A stretch of 21,791 nucleotides of DNA from IMG/VR virus record IMGVR_UViG_3300031566_000422, positions 1-21,791 of that record; one strand, written 5' to 3'. Both the position numbers and the translations under genes were made by a program. Under the pieces are notes generated by a model, which saw only the letters and a program-made list of their open reading frames with translations, searched no databases and was not told the DNA's origin. Below are positions 14,695 through 21,791 of this stretch, piece by piece; position 1 is the first letter of the stretch; the number at the start of each line of letters is the position of its first letter. Origin of the DNA: a virus.

Positions 14695-15597
14695 ATGGAG
14701 AATGAAGTAAGTGGATACTCAAAAAGTATCAGGGAATTACGAACAAAAAAGGTTGTCGTAAGACCCATCAGACGTAAGGGAGGCTGGCTCGGACCGGAGC
14801 ACGATTCAGCCTTTCTAAATGAAGGAAGTACCCGTGATTACACAGTACCATCAAGAGCACGGGGAAGAGTTCTTGTAAATCCTTGCCCGGATTTTACCCA
14901 AGCCGACTTGGAGTTCCTGAGAGATGAACTGGGACTGGAGAATATTAGGGATCTTAATCCTAATACCCCCAAGGGCTTTTGGATGCGTGAAGCAGAATCT
15001 ACTGTTAAGCTTGATCGAAATGGTAAACATCTTGATCTTAGTCAAACAAGGGATTTTATTGAATATCTTGTATTGCGATCCAATAGCCACCTGATATCTC
15101 CAAACTGGGCTTCTCGGTTTGATAATGGTGAATTTATGTTTGCCCTTGTAGAAGAAGGAGAAGAAATGGTTGATAAAGTTTCTAATCTGGAAGAGAAGAA
15201 GGCGGCATATAAATACCTTGGTGAGATTGATCATAGTGCTGAGAAGATGACGGATTTCCTTCATGTTTATTATCTAAACAAGAAGGAAGCTAAGAGGCCA
15301 CCACGTAATGCAGCTGTTGACTGGCTTAAGAGCGAACTGGGAAAGATTATAGAATCTGATCTTAAGGTCTTCAATGAGATCCTTAGTGATAAAGATTATA
15401 ATCTGAAATTATTGATTCAACGATCAGTAGAGACAGGCGCTCTTTTAAAAGACAGGCATTATTATGCATTACCTGGAGCAGATGAGCCAATAGGAGTTCT
15501 TGAGGATCTTATATTTTATTTGGATGATCCAAAGAACCAAACCGTTAGAATCAAGTTAATGCATCATGTTGAATCAAAAACAATGACAACGACATGA
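14695..15597 (+). CDS. Unrecognised 300-residue virion-associated protein
   Basis: This protein lies between the capsid gene and the first connector-like gene and is probably a head or neck component, but I do not recognise it. Its first fifty residues are basic (RTKKVVVRPIRRKGGW), then comes a turn-rich region with NPCPDFTQADLEFLRDELGL (residues 62-81). A helical C-terminal half ends at KTMTTT. ACGGAG at 14683-14688 lies six bases before the start and can serve as a Shine-Dalgarno. The stop overlaps the next start by four bases. The basic N-terminus could contact DNA or acidic capsid surfaces. A role in head completion or decoration is positional inference. Confidence 0.55.
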   Translation: MENEVSGYSKSIRELRTKKVVVRPIRRKGGWLGPEHDSAFLNEGSTRDYTVPSRARGRVLVNPCPDFTQADLEFLRDELGLENIRDLNPNTPKGFWMREAESTVKLDRNGKHLDLSQTRDFIEYLVLRSNSHLISPNWASRFDNGEFMFALVEEGEEMVDKVSNLEEKKAAYKYLGEIDHSAEKMTDFLHVYYLNKKEAKRPPRNAAVDWLKSELGKIIESDLKVFNEILSDKDYNLKLLIQRSVETGALLKDRHYYALPGADEPIGVLEDLIFYLDDPKNQTVRIKLMHHVESKTMTTT

Positions 15598-16316
15598 CAG
15601 GAGCAGAAATAATAAGTGCGTTTAAGGTTTATTATGATAGGGTAACGAGTTTCTCGGCACCTGGTTATCGTGAAGCTGATATCTTATTGTTTCTGAATAA
15701 TGCACAAGATCAGTTCATAAAGGACAAAGTGTTTGGAGGAAACTTTCAGCCGCCTGCTTTTGAAGATAATCAGAAGCGGGTGGTTGATATCCTTCCACTA
15801 ACAAAAAGAGCATTAATTGCATCATCACAGATTTCTCCGGTAACATTGTTTGGTGTAAAAGCATATGGAGCTAATAAATCAGCTCATCTAACAGGGAGGG
15901 GTCTTTATACAGTTCAGTTTGAAATACAAGTAACAAGAACCAATCCTGTAATAACAGAAGAATATGTGCGATGTGAAATGATTAAAAGCGAACATATAGG
16001 TCGCTTCGTTCAAAATGCAGCCAATAGGACACATTTCATTTATCCTAAATTGGTTGAAGAAGTTAATAAGTATTATGTGATATGTGATTATTATACTGAT
16101 TCAGTGCTTAATGCACGAGCTACAGTAGTTGTAAAACCATATCCTATTACTGCCGGGATAGGAGAGTATGATGGAACCTACGGTGCAGGTGTCATGAATC
16201 TACATAATTCAGTTCATCAGGAAATTGTAGATCTAGCGGTACGACAAGCATTACAAAGCATCTCAGATCCACGGTTTCAAACTAATGTTGCACAGGGTCA
16301 AATAGACACTAATTAA
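15594..16316 (+). CDS. Connector-like protein, paralog 1
   Basis: The 240-residue protein shares a pattern with the products of 16316-17203 and 18332-19018. An N-terminal helix carries LLFLNNAQDQFIKDKVF (residues 31-47), then a middle strand-rich part, then a C-terminal helix containing VHQEIVDLAVRQAL (207-220). Such small proteins after the capsid gene form head-to-tail connector or ring layers in Bacteroidota podovirus-like phages. The start overlaps its upstream neighbour by four bases (ATGA) and the end meets the next gene in TAATG. The alignment with paralog 3 starts at the first residues, MTGAEI and MTAQEM, supporting both starts. Function as a neck ring is inferred from order, size and paralogy. 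Confidence 0.65.
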   Translation: MTGAEIISAFKVYYDRVTSFSAPGYREADILLFLNNAQDQFIKDKVFGGNFQPPAFEDNQKRVVDILPLTKRALIASSQISPVTLFGVKAYGANKSAHLTGRGLYTVQFEIQVTRTNPVITEEYVRCEMIKSEHIGRFVQNAANRTHFIYPKLVEEVNKYYVICDYYTDSVLNARATVVVKPYPITAGIGEYDGTYGAGVMNLHNSVHQEIVDLAVRQALQSISDPRFQTNVAQGQIDTN

Positions 16317-17203
16317 TGAATTTACTTGAGTTACAAATATTGTTTCAGCAAAAGATATCGGATGTCAATCGGGTTTTCGAGATTGAGCAGCGTCCTGACA
16401 CATATACTATTGTCAATTATCTGAACAGGGCAATAGATGATTATCTTAAAGTGACATTCCTTGGATTACTCACATTTGAAGAACAGATCATAGCAATCGA
16501 TAGGGCTCAGGATAATCTGAGATACCTGTTAGTACGTGATGGCAATCTTACTTATGTTAATTCCACATTCACAGAGAACTGGAATGGAAGGGCAAAGCGC
16601 TATAGATATCCCAGTAACCTTTTGGTCCCTTTAAGCCTTACAACTACGATCACACGTACTGAGATAGCACCAATGACAGATCAAAAGGTGTTTGCTGAAT
16701 TCACAACACGAAGAAAAGCTGAGAGGTTAATACGTGATAGTAATGATCGTGTCATCCATATTAAACCAGCAGCATTCTTTGAAGATGAATTTTATATTGT
16801 GGTTGTCGGTGATGCATATGTAACTGCTATTACTGCAGATAATATAAATTTTGTACGTAGACCAGATAAGTTATCCTTTGATTATACGGAGCTTTCTGGA
16901 GCAGCATCTATTGATATAACAGCTATAAGCACTGGCGTTTTAATGAGAGCACTTACTGGGATCACTTATGTAGATTCTGGAGGGACCCCCACAAGCTATA
17001 AAGCAGGAGAGCAAGTAACAAAGGTAGCCGGATATGATACTATTACAGCTCTTGCGGGGGAACCACCCAGTATTGGTTATCCGTGGGGCTATACGGATAC
17101 ACCGGATTTTCCAGATCATCTACATGAGGATCTTCTTAATAGAGCAACGCAGTTCTTTTTAGAAGAGGCTAAACTTAAACTTGTACCAAATGAATCAAAC
17201 TGA
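16316..17203 (+). CDS. Connector-like protein, paralog 2
   Basis: This 295-residue member is the longest and most divergent of the connector-like set. YTIVNYLNRAIDDYLKVTF at residues 30-48 lines up with the first helix of the other two. HEDLLNRATQFFLEEAKL near 270-287 lines up with their last helix. The middle has many Thr and Ile residues, as expected for beta strands, including VPLSLTTTITRTEIAP near 105-120. A C-terminal insertion before the last helix accounts for the extra length. It is joined to paralog 1 by the TAATG junction at 16314-16318 and followed by a 19-base gap before the repeat-bearing gene. I infer a stacked neck or ring component; which layer it forms cannot be told from sequence. 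Confidence 0.62.
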   Translation: MNLLELQILFQQKISDVNRVFEIEQRPDTYTIVNYLNRAIDDYLKVTFLGLLTFEEQIIAIDRAQDNLRYLLVRDGNLTYVNSTFTENWNGRAKRYRYPSNLLVPLSLTTTITRTEIAPMTDQKVFAEFTTRRKAERLIRDSNDRVIHIKPAAFFEDEFYIVVVGDAYVTAITADNINFVRRPDKLSFDYTELSGAASIDITAISTGVLMRALTGITYVDSGGTPTSYKAGEQVTKVAGYDTITALAGEPPSIGYPWGYTDTPDFPDHLHEDLLNRATQFFLEEAKLKLVPNESN

Positions 17204-17222
17204 TAATTAAAAACATAAGACG

Positions 17223-18323
17223 ATGAAATCAAGAAAAATCACATCAACGAATCATAATGACGGAATCGGATCATCCGATGATGTTATTATTGTAAGAGGA
17301 GGTTTCTATAACCAACTAAAAGATGATTGGGATGCTCATGTTCCTTCTGATGGAAGTGCTAAGTTTAATACAATTGCTGAATATACAGCTGGACAAGGAG
17401 TGACTATTGATGGCGTTTTAATAAAAGACGGTATAGTAACAACTACCGGTCCTGTAATTAAATCTGTAGCTCCAGCAGTTACGGCTTTTGCTACTGGAGG
17501 GAAGCCTTCAGCAACACCATTGACAGAAGAGATTAATGTTATTACAACATGCGCTACTGCATTAGATAGCGTTTTGTTACCTGCAGCTGTCGTTGGATTA
17601 AAGATAACAATAGCTAACCTGGGCGCTGCTACTTGTGCAGTATATGCTGCCGGAACAAATACCATTGATGATGTAGCAACCGCTAATCCAGTAGTCTTGC
17701 AGGTTGAGGATGTTGTAACATTTTATTGCTATACTACAGCTAAGTGGCAATCGGATTTTGAATCTGATGGATCGTATGGGACAGTATATGTTGATACTAT
17801 TGCAGAAAACACAGCCGCAAATGGTGTTGCTATTGATGGTGTTCTATTAAAAGATAATGCTATAAGCCTTGTTACTGGTGGTGTTAGTATGACTCCTAAT
17901 GCAGTGCAGTATGTTACCGAAGTTACTCTTACGGCAGGACAAATTGTAGGTACTGCCACAGGAGATCTTGGACATACCGCTGGTGCTCCTCTTGTAGCCG
18001 CTCAGGGTGCCGGATCTGTTGTTCAGTTCGTTCAAGGGCTTTTAGTATATGATTTTGATACTACCGGTTATACTGGTGCTGGATCAAATGATCTCGTTGT
18101 TCGTCAAGGAACAACTGCAGTATCTTCAGTTATTTTGGATGCTGATTTACTACTTGCTACTGAAGATAAGATTGTAAGTATAAACAATCTTGCTGCTGGA
18201 GATATTGCTCTTACAGCAAATACAGCTCTTAATTTGAAATCTTCTGCAGTTGTAACAGCAACAGGAGCTGCAGGTGTCATTAGAGCATTTATTACATATA
18301 ATGTGATTACAACAGGTTTATAA
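17223..18323 (+). CDS. Repeat-bearing decoration or head-fibre-like protein
   Basis: The 366-residue protein is Ala/Thr/Val/Gly-rich and beta-strand-like, with two copies of a conserved motif about 142 residues apart, at residues 50-72 and 192-214. Each has the form T-I-A-E-x-T-A-x-x-G-V-x-I-D-G-V-L-x-K-D; 15 of 23 positions are identical. Motifs of this kind are, from memory, common in phage fibre, decoration and appendage proteins. The protein is low in charge and lacks signal sequence or membrane spans, as virion surface proteins often are. It is inserted between the second and third connector paralogs. The N-terminus (NHNDGIGSSDDVIIVRGGF) may be the attachment region. A capsid-decoration or head-fibre role is the most likely reading, not a firm one. 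Confidence 0.6.
   Translation: MKSRKITSTNHNDGIGSSDDVIIVRGGFYNQLKDDWDAHVPSDGSAKFNTIAEYTAGQGVTIDGVLIKDGIVTTTGPVIKSVAPAVTAFATGGKPSATPLTEEINVITTCATALDSVLLPAAVVGLKITIANLGAATCAVYAAGTNTIDDVATANPVVLQVEDVVTFYCYTTAKWQSDFESDGSYGTVYVDTIAENTAANGVAIDGVLLKDNAISLVTGGVSMTPNAVQYVTEVTLTAGQIVGTATGDLGHTAGAPLVAAQGAGSVVQFVQGLLVYDFDTTGYTGAGSNDLVVRQGTTAVSSVILDADLLLATEDKIVSINNLAAGDIALTANTALNLKSSAVVTATGAAGVIRAFITYNVITTGL
17370..17864 (+). repeat. Two degenerate copies of a 23-residue coding repeat
   Basis: The stretches at about 17370-17438 and 17796-17864 encode the two repeats within the gene at 17223-18323. DNA identity is lower than protein identity (many third-base changes), so selection acts on the protein motif rather than a recent duplication. 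Confidence 0.6.
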
Positions 18324-18331
18324 GATAGAAG

Positions 18332-19018
18332 GTGACAGCGCAGGAAATGCAATATAACTTTGAACTCAAGATTGGTGAGCAGTCTGGATTTAATAAGACA
18401 TTCACCAGTTATGATGTTGCATTCTTTCTAAATGCATCTCAGGATGATTTGGTTGAAGGGTTCTATTCAGCCAGAATTAATCCCAGTAGTAGATATTTTG
18501 AGATGGATGAACGGGCAAGGGCAATGCTTGCCTTGCTCATAGAAAGCACAACTATACTTGCAGCTGCTTTTGATAGTTCGGATAGTGCCTTGCATAGTAA
18601 TGCTGTATTTGTGGATCTTCCTGCAGATTTTCTATATGCCCTGGAAGAGAGATGTACAGTATCCTATACTGATTGTAACAGCGTAACAACGACAACAGAG
18701 TCGAGGGTGCTTCCTGTAAGGCATGATGAATATAGTATGAATGTTAATAATGTCTATAAGAAACCCTGGAAGGATCTTGTTTGGAGAATGGATATTGGTG
18801 ATACAGGAGGAAACAAGAAACACGAGTTGATTTATGGAGATGGCACTTCAATTACTAATTACACCTTGAGGTATCTTCGTAAACCGGTTGCTATAGATAT
18901 TATCTCTGGAGTAGATTGTGAGCTAAATGATATTATACATCAGGAAATTGTTGATAGGGCTGTATCTTCAGCTATTATCTCAATGCCAAAACAAGTTGAA
19001 TCAAATTTACAAACATGA
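18332..19018 (+). CDS. Connector-like protein, paralog 3 (GTG start)
   Basis: The 228-residue protein carries SYDVAFFLNASQDDLVEGFY at residues 26-45, matching the first helix of paralogs 1 and 2. The C-terminal helix HQEIVDRAVSSAII (203-216) is close to HQEIVDLAVRQAL in paralog 1. The reading begins with GTG at 18332. An ATG at 18347 is possible, but using GTG gives MTAQEM, which lines up with MTGAEI of paralog 1, so I prefer GTG. GAAGG sits just before it at 18328-18332, slightly close for a ribosome site. The stop overlaps the small basic gene by four bases. It is probably another ring or tail-interface subunit of the neck. Confidence 0.64.
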   Translation: MTAQEMQYNFELKIGEQSGFNKTFTSYDVAFFLNASQDDLVEGFYSARINPSSRYFEMDERARAMLALLIESTTILAAAFDSSDSALHSNAVFVDLPADFLYALEERCTVSYTDCNSVTTTTESRVLPVRHDEYSMNVNNVYKKPWKDLVWRMDIGDTGGNKKHELIYGDGTSITNYTLRYLRKPVAIDIISGVDCELNDIIHQEIVDRAVSSAIISMPKQVESNLQT

Positions 19019-19263
19019 AAAACAGAGGGATTATTGCCAGAATTTTGGCTAAGACTAAGAAACAAAAGGCCCCTAAGAAGGCTAAGAAAGCTCCTGAGCC
19101 AGTCAAGAAAATTCTGGCTATAGACCCTGAAACCGGTAAAGTTGTACTGGAAATTAATAAGTTTGAGGATGCTCCTGCTTTAGGATTTACTCCTAATAAC
19201 ATTAAAAGCGCCCTGAAAACTGGTAAGAAATATAAAGGACATCTTTGGGAATTAACAAAGTGA
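19015..19263 (+). CDS. Small basic protein with a NUMOD1-like domain
   Basis: This 82-residue protein starts with a Lys/Ala/Pro-rich tail of about thirty residues (KTKKQKAPKKAKKAPEPVKK). A domain at 34-80 then resembles NUMOD1: a strand with DPETGKVVLEINKF, then a helix pair with EDAPALGFTPNNIKSALKTG, then GHLWEL. NUMOD1 units bind DNA and are usually attached to HNH or GIY-YIG homing endonucleases; here no nuclease is attached. The basic tail would favour DNA contact. It could be a DNA-binding virion or neck protein, a remnant of a homing endonuclease, or a host-sequence-binding partner. It is coupled to paralog 3 by a four-base overlap. The match is from recall of the domain pattern. Confidence 0.6.
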   Translation: MKNRGIIARILAKTKKQKAPKKAKKAPEPVKKILAIDPETGKVVLEINKFEDAPALGFTPNNIKSALKTGKKYKGHLWELTK

Positions 19264-19295
19264 CCTATCATTTTAATAACTAAATAAATATAGAC

Positions 19296-20597
19296 ATGAC
19301 ACAAAATGATGTAATGCAATTGTTAATCGGGAAAGATATCGGGGCTGTACCATCAGTATCTGCTGGTAGTTTAGTTACTGCTTACGGTGATCTGGTAGAT
19401 GGTGAAATTGCTGTTGTAAATGCACACCACTCTGTTCTTTCTGCTTCTTCTGTACTTACCGATGATATTGTTGCTGAAAGTGGAATTAAGCTTCTTCAAA
19501 GAAGTGGGACAGAATTATTGTCTTCGGACTTTATTAAGCAGAATAACATTTTGAGCTACAAGGGAACAACCGATGCTGCCGGTGCTGAACAGATCTCTTA
19601 TATCGGGTACAATGGTACTTCCGGTGCAATTGAGGTCCAAAACTCTAAACTCTATGTTGTAAGATTGAGCCTTCAGGAAAAGGATCAAACTGGACAGGGA
19701 CAGGAATTTATTATTAATGCTCCCTATAAGTCTACTGCTTCTGCAACTGAGTCTGCAATAGCTAATGGCCTTGCTCTTTCTCTTGCAAATGCAGTTAATC
19801 GTCAAGCTGTTAAGCCATTGAAAGTTGAATTGATTACTAATGTAGCTCATGCCGCTACAGGAGCATTTGATGGTACAGGAACCGTTGTATATGGTGAGAA
19901 GTTGGTTACTATCGATACTGATCGTAGTTACAATACCAGTGTTGCACTGGCTGTTGGTGATTATGTTCGTTTCTCCGCTGCTCCTGCAACGACTGGTTGT
20001 CTTGTAAGCGATGGGATCTATAAGGTAGTTGAACTTGTTGGCACAACCCAGTTTAATGTTGACAGGCCAATTGAACAGGCAAGTCAGGTTTATGCTCCTG
20101 GACTGGCAGGATGTACTGTACTCAATGCTGTCAAGATTGCTGCAGCTGATTTTGGGATCAGGCTTACAGGTATTGCCCGTGCATTCGCTCTTGGGAAGTA
20201 CAGGTATTCGAAGGTAGAATTTGAGATTGGGCTGGATAGCCCTGAATCCTTTGGTGATACACCCATTACCCTGAACACAGCAATGTCACTTGGTAGTGGA
20301 ACTTACAATCAGATTGCTGAACTGGAGTATTCTCTTGAGGGAAATCGAGGAGATGTCTATAAAGGAGACTTTATGCATCCAGCAGAAAAATCAGATGCTG
20401 CAGCTGCCGCTACGTATGATCAGATTGCAATTACCTATTTCAATGATCATTCTATAATGGGTGTTGGAGCGACTCCACGTAGAACTAAGCAACTTATTGT
20501 TGCCCTGGCAACAGGATTCTCAAATAATGAGGCTCCAGATATTGTTGTTGATGTTCTCGATGCTTATTCAACTCAGTCTTCAGGGATAGGTGTATAA
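19296..20597 (+). CDS. Large structural protein (tail or capsid-associated)
   Basis: The 433-residue protein is rich in Ala, Gly, Thr, Ser and Val with few charged clusters, as typical of virion proteins. It contains GDYVRFSAAPATTG...TQFNVDRPI near residues 221-259, resembling the beta-rich FCCH-like phage adhesin or fibre fold also suspected in the next gene. Its C-terminal half has SLGSGTYNQIAELEYSLEGN and a DVYKGDFMHPAEK stretch that I associate with virion assembly proteins only by position. A 32-base gap precedes it and a strong terminator follows twenty-odd bases after the stop, so it ends a transcription unit. It might be a tail-hub, neck or surface protein. I cannot assign a specific role. 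Confidence 0.55.
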   Translation: MTQNDVMQLLIGKDIGAVPSVSAGSLVTAYGDLVDGEIAVVNAHHSVLSASSVLTDDIVAESGIKLLQRSGTELLSSDFIKQNNILSYKGTTDAAGAEQISYIGYNGTSGAIEVQNSKLYVVRLSLQEKDQTGQGQEFIINAPYKSTASATESAIANGLALSLANAVNRQAVKPLKVELITNVAHAATGAFDGTGTVVYGEKLVTIDTDRSYNTSVALAVGDYVRFSAAPATTGCLVSDGIYKVVELVGTTQFNVDRPIEQASQVYAPGLAGCTVLNAVKIAAADFGIRLTGIARAFALGKYRYSKVEFEIGLDSPESFGDTPITLNTAMSLGSGTYNQIAELEYSLEGNRGDVYKGDFMHPAEKSDAAAAATYDQIAITYFNDHSIMGVGATPRRTKQLIVALATGFSNNEAPDIVVDVLDAYSTQSSGIGV

Positions 20598-20601
20598 GAT
20601 C

Positions 20602-20681
20602 TATCTTTTTGATATATAGCAAAGGGGGAGGAAGGAGGTTATTCCTTCCCCTTTTTTAAGATTTTAACATTCAAAAAGATA
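20602..20681 (+). repeat. Eleven-base inverted repeat flanking the terminator
   Basis: TATCTTTTTGA at 20602-20612 is the exact reverse complement of TCAAAAAGATA at 20671-20681. The arms enclose the terminator hairpin, so the whole 80-base region can fold as a nested structure with the strong hairpin at its centre. The right arm ends four bases before the ATG at 20686. AT-rich arms make chance possible, though an eleven-base perfect pair placed symmetrically is notable. Confidence 0.6.
20621..20657 (+). terminator. Strong intrinsic terminator after the structural gene block
   Basis: AAAGGGGGAGGAA at 20621-20633 pairs with TTCCTTCCCCTTT at 20642-20654, thirteen pairs with one G-U, around an eight-base loop, followed by TTTTTT (20652-20657). 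The GC-rich inner stem and T-run make it the strongest terminator in the window. It separates the capsid and neck genes from the appendage genes starting at 20686. Confidence 0.9.
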
Positions 20682-20685
20682 AGAT

Positions 20686-21447
20686 ATGTTTACACCAGAC
20701 CTTGATCTGCAAGTTGTAACTCGTTGTACTAAGTTCCGGATAATTGATAAGACTGGTGTTGACACAGGTGACGGTGATAAATGGGATGGGGTCGCAGGAT
20801 TAGATCGTACCCTTATCACTTCAGCTGTTATCCGGATTGTTAATCCATCTGGGACTTATAATGATTATGATGTTTTATCACAAATATCGGATCCAGTAAC
20901 GGGTAATATTACGTTCAATGATTATATAGGGACCGAAGTAGATGGTCTACATAATCTCATTTATCGTCTTCATACCGGAAGCGTATCCATTTCTCAATGG
21001 ATCAACTATAATTCTACAGTTGTTAATACAACAAGATGTTTAGCGACATCACATGGCCTATCAACAGGACAATACATAGATATTGATGGGACAACAAATT
21101 ATGATGGTGAATATTATGTCACCGTTATAGATGTTAATAATTTCTATATCTCAAAGGTCTTTGTTGCAGATGATGGTGCATCAACCGGTACGGCAATGTT
21201 TCTAAATACATTTTATCCCTATGTATATTGTGAAGCAGAAGCAGGGAAAGATAAGATGTTTGCTAATCTTTCTTTTATGACAGCAGGAACTGTACGTGAT
21301 AATTATCTAAAAGATGCTAATACTGTTAGGGGTTTGCTCGAAGCACTGAAAAGCGCAATCACATCGTCTAATACAACTGCGCTTACTGCTATTCTTGCAG
21401 AGATTAACCAGATATTAAGCTATAATAATGTGGATCCTCAACTGTAA
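20686..21447 (+). CDS. Structural protein with beta-rich adhesin-like domain
   Basis: The 253-residue protein follows the terminator and starts [11 protein letters not shown]. Its first part has repeated hydrophobic strands with DG-type turns. Residues 120-170 carry a recognisable arrangement: [19 protein letters not shown], then [17 protein letters not shown], then DDGASTGTA. This pattern is like the FCCH-type domains of phage fibre and tail-associated proteins, where a glycine turn precedes paired strands. The C-terminal 50 residues are helical ([12 protein letters not shown] and [10 protein letters not shown]), a possible trimerisation or anchoring segment. It is followed at once by the collagen-like gene, so it is probably part of an appendage or its attachment. 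No tail-specific motif was seen that decides between tail and fibre. Confidence 0.55.
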   Translation: MFTPDLDLQVVTRCTKFRIIDKTGVDTGDGDKWDGVAGLDRTLITSAVIRIVNPSGTYNDYDVLSQISDPVTGNITFNDYIGTEVDGLHNLIYRLHTGSVSISQWINYNSTVVNTTRCLATSHGLSTGQYIDIDGTTNYDGEYYVTVIDVNNFYISKVFVADDGASTGTAMFLNTFYPYVYCEAEAGKDKMFANLSFMTAGTVRDNYLKDANTVRGLLEALKSAITSSNTTALTAILAEINQILSYNNVDPQL

Positions 21448-21452
21448 AGAAT

Positions 21453-21791
21453 ATGCCCACTGGTGCTTCAATGCTCGGACCCTCTCCTTCTTTAACAGGA
21501 GGACAGATATATATAGAATCTGCTGATCCGCTTGCTAAGAATATCATACTTCTTGGTTATGCGCCACCTGGTTCTATTGCTCAGGGTGGAACAGGAAGTG
21601 TTGGCATTCAGGGTCCAGCCGGACCTATTGGTCCTACAGGACCTAGTGGATTATCTATAACAGGTCCAACCGGAGCAACGGGTAGTGTCGGTCCAGCTGG
21701 TGCTATTGGACCAACAGGAGTAATTGGTGTTACTGGATCACAAGGTATAACCGGACCAACAGGCGCAGCTGGACCAACGGGACCAACAGGT
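21453..21791 (+). CDS. Collagen-like (Gly-X-Y) protein, N-terminal part
   Basis: Reading begins at an ATG at 21453, five bases after the previous stop, and runs off the window after 113 codons. After an N-terminal part ([20 protein letters not shown], then a hydrophobic strand) the sequence becomes a Gly-X-Y repeat. Glycine recurs every third residue through [13 protein letters not shown], and after a break of two extra residues (SIT) through [19 protein letters not shown], to the edge. Pro and Thr/Ala at X and Y fit the collagen fold, which in phages forms trimeric stalks in fibres. There is no signal peptide. The C-terminal region beyond the window would normally hold a receptor-binding or trimerisation domain. 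It is likely part of a tail or head fibre. Confidence 0.75.
   Translation, partial: MPTGASMLGPSPSLTGGQIYIESADPLAKNIILLGYAPPGSIAQGGTGSVGIQGPAGPIGPTGPSGLSITGPTGATGSVGPAGAIGPTGVIGVTGSQGITGPTGAAGPTGPTG

Noticed and set aside
17336-17665. Reverse-strand open frame of 109 codons
   Set aside because: It reflects the Ala/Val-rich composition of the forward structural gene and has no start context or homology pattern.
18347-19018. ATG 18347 as the start of connector paralog 3
   Set aside because: The GTG at 18332 gives MTAQEM, which lines up with MTGAEI of paralog 1, and begins only eight bases after the previous stop.
21555-21791. Tandem DNA repeat or CRISPR-like array at the right edge
   Set aside because: The periodicity is nine bases from Gly-X-Y codons with varied third bases. 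There is no repeat-spacer structure.

Overview
This window looks like part of the genome of a tailed double-stranded DNA phage that infects a Bacteroidota host. Every gene I accept is on the + strand. Most are packed with 1 to 35 base overlaps or very short gaps. The phage assignment rests on a large terminase, a portal, a scaffold-like protein, a capsid-sized protein and connector-like proteins in the usual order. The Bacteroidota host is suggested by a promoter at 5873-5905 with exactly the TTTG-N21-TAnnTTTG layout known from that phylum, by a DUF3127-type single-strand-DNA-binding protein, and by generally weak ribosome binding sites. The gene order resembles crAss-like (Crassvirales) and related Bacteroidota phages, but I cannot assign a taxon without a search.

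Layout. (1) 2-214 is the 3' end of an unrecognised gene, closed by a hairpin terminator. (2) 249-4927 is a tightly coupled accessory cassette: two PAPS-dependent sulfotransferases, a GT-B/capsule-synthesis-like transferase, two unrelated SAM methyltransferases and three orphan proteins. It looks like a glycan-modification island, which is unusual so close to phage structural genes. (3) 4976-5842 encodes an SSB-like OB-fold protein and a GroES-like co-chaperonin. (4) 5843-6014 is a regulatory gap holding the promoter, about 50 bases of leader and an intrinsic terminator, which may be a small RNA or an attenuator. (5) 6015-11759 is the packaging block: three small proteins (one a possible HU-like protein, one a candidate small terminase), the large terminase and the portal. 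(6) 11760-20597 is the capsid and neck block: a leader with a strong Shine-Dalgarno, scaffold, major capsid protein, an unknown virion protein, three paralogous connector-like proteins with a repeat-bearing decoration or fibre protein inserted among them, a small basic NUMOD1-like protein and a large structural protein, ended by a very strong terminator. (7) 20686 to the window end begins an appendage module: a structural protein with a beta-rich adhesin-like domain, then a collagen-like Gly-X-Y protein that runs off the window.

The genes fit one programme. The terminase packs DNA through the portal into a shell made by scaffold and capsid protein, possibly with help from the phage co-chaperonin. 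Connector proteins complete the neck, and fibre or decoration proteins coat the particle. The sulfotransferase/glycosyltransferase/methyltransferase cassette could modify glycans on the virion or the host surface; that role is inference. The most noteworthy items are the sulfation cassette, the promoter-leader-terminator unit at 5873-5989, the three connector paralogs and the stand-alone NUMOD1-like protein.
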